Below, in pieces: positions 5,218 through 5,573 of a stretch of 5,573 nt of DNA (its first letter is position 1; every line of letters starts with the position of its first letter). A model generated the notes under the pieces. It saw nothing but the letters and a program-made list of their open reading frames with translations. It did no database searches and was not told where the DNA came from. The position numbers and the translations under genes were made by a program. The stretch comes from Candidatus Uhrbacteria bacterium (GTDB lineage Bacteria; Patescibacteriota; Patescibacteriia; 2-12-FULL-60-25), in assembly GCA_023246415.1 (NCBI GenBank), contig JAHFIK010000057.1, forward strand, positions 1 to 5,573, read 5' to 3'.

Positions 5218-5573
5218 ATGCCAAACATCTTCAGTCGCATCGTTGCCGGGGAAATCCCCTGCCACAAGATCTGGGAAGATGAACGCTTTTTCGCCTTCCT
5301 GGATATCCATCCGATTCAACCAGGGATGACGCTCGTGCTCCCGAAAACAGAAATTGCGGATGGGTTCGAGATGAGTGATGCGGATTTCAGCGCCTGGATG
5401 TGCGCGGCAAAAAAGCTGGTCCCGGCGATCAAGGCGGCAACGGGTGCGGCACGCGTCGGTCTCATTGTTGAAGGACTCGAAGTCCCCTACGCACATATCA
5501 AACTCGTCCCTATCTCAGAACCGAACGATCTGGCACAATCCAACGCGAAGGACGCAACCCCGGAAGACCTGAT
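5218..5573 (+). CDS. HIT-family protein with altered active-site triad, 3' end outside the window
   Basis: This is an N-terminal fragment of 118 residues that continues past the right edge. HIT proteins are nucleotide hydrolases or transferases. The fold markers are clear: IFSRIVAGEIPCHKIWEDE at residues 4-22, then FFAFLDIHPIQPGMTLVLPK at 24-43, then VGLIVEGLEVPYAHIKLVPI at 80-99. The usual HxHxH motif reads Y91-A-H93-I-K95. Only the middle His, the nucleophile position, is kept; the first is Tyr and the third Lys. The His usual in the GHTLV segment is Met37. Activity may be changed or lost, though family membership is clear. The start is firm: an in-frame TGA at 5182-5184 precedes it and no other ATG, GTG or TTG lies between. 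There is no Shine-Dalgarno. It is transcribed away from ftsK from its own promoter. Confidence 0.88.
   Translation, partial: MPNIFSRIVAGEIPCHKIWEDERFFAFLDIHPIQPGMTLVLPKTEIADGFEMSDADFSAWMCAAKKLVPAIKAATGAARVGLIVEGLEVPYAHIKLVPISEPNDLAQSNAKDATPEDL

Overview
The window is bacterial. It carries a complete FtsK/SpoIIIE-type DNA translocase, translationally coupled to a RodZ-like membrane protein on the minus strand. A divergent HIT-family gene runs off the right edge, and an unrecognised partial gene enters from the left edge. TGA ends the left-hand gene and ftsK, so this is not a lineage that reads TGA as glycine. The RodZ-like protein with an Ig-like outer domain, the HIT protein with a degenerate triad, and starts without a Shine-Dalgarno sequence together remind me of Candidate Phyla Radiation (Patescibacteria) genomes. 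That placement is inference from familiarity, not proof.

Layout. 1-647: 3' part of an unrecognised plus-strand gene. 648-1147: no convincing gene, but a series of strong hairpins at 669-946, including a 38-bp-arm palindrome built of 7-base repeats. 1148-1807: a possible plus-strand transcription unit with a sigma70-like promoter, a 58-codon ORF for a small membrane-anchored basic protein, about 400 bases of hairpin-rich sequence with no convincing gene, and an intrinsic terminator. 1752-1776: a minus-strand terminator for the converging ftsK operon. 1811-1858: a second heptad-based palindrome just past the rodZ-like stop. 1865-5040: the RodZ-like gene and ftsK on the minus strand, overlapping by ATGA. 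5041-5217: a divergent promoter region. 5218 to the end: the HIT-family gene.

FtsK moves chromosomal DNA at the division septum. RodZ proteins link the cell-shape cytoskeleton to the membrane, so the coupled pair is a division and shape operon. The parts least explained by known families are the gene-poor 648-1864 stretch and the altered HIT active site. Every non-Watson-Crick pair in the main 669-946 stems and in the 1644-1669 stem is G-U on the plus strand, which points to plus-strand RNA structure. A bacterial-type slippery heptamer (A AAA AAG) in the small ORF opens onto a 111-codon reading frame.
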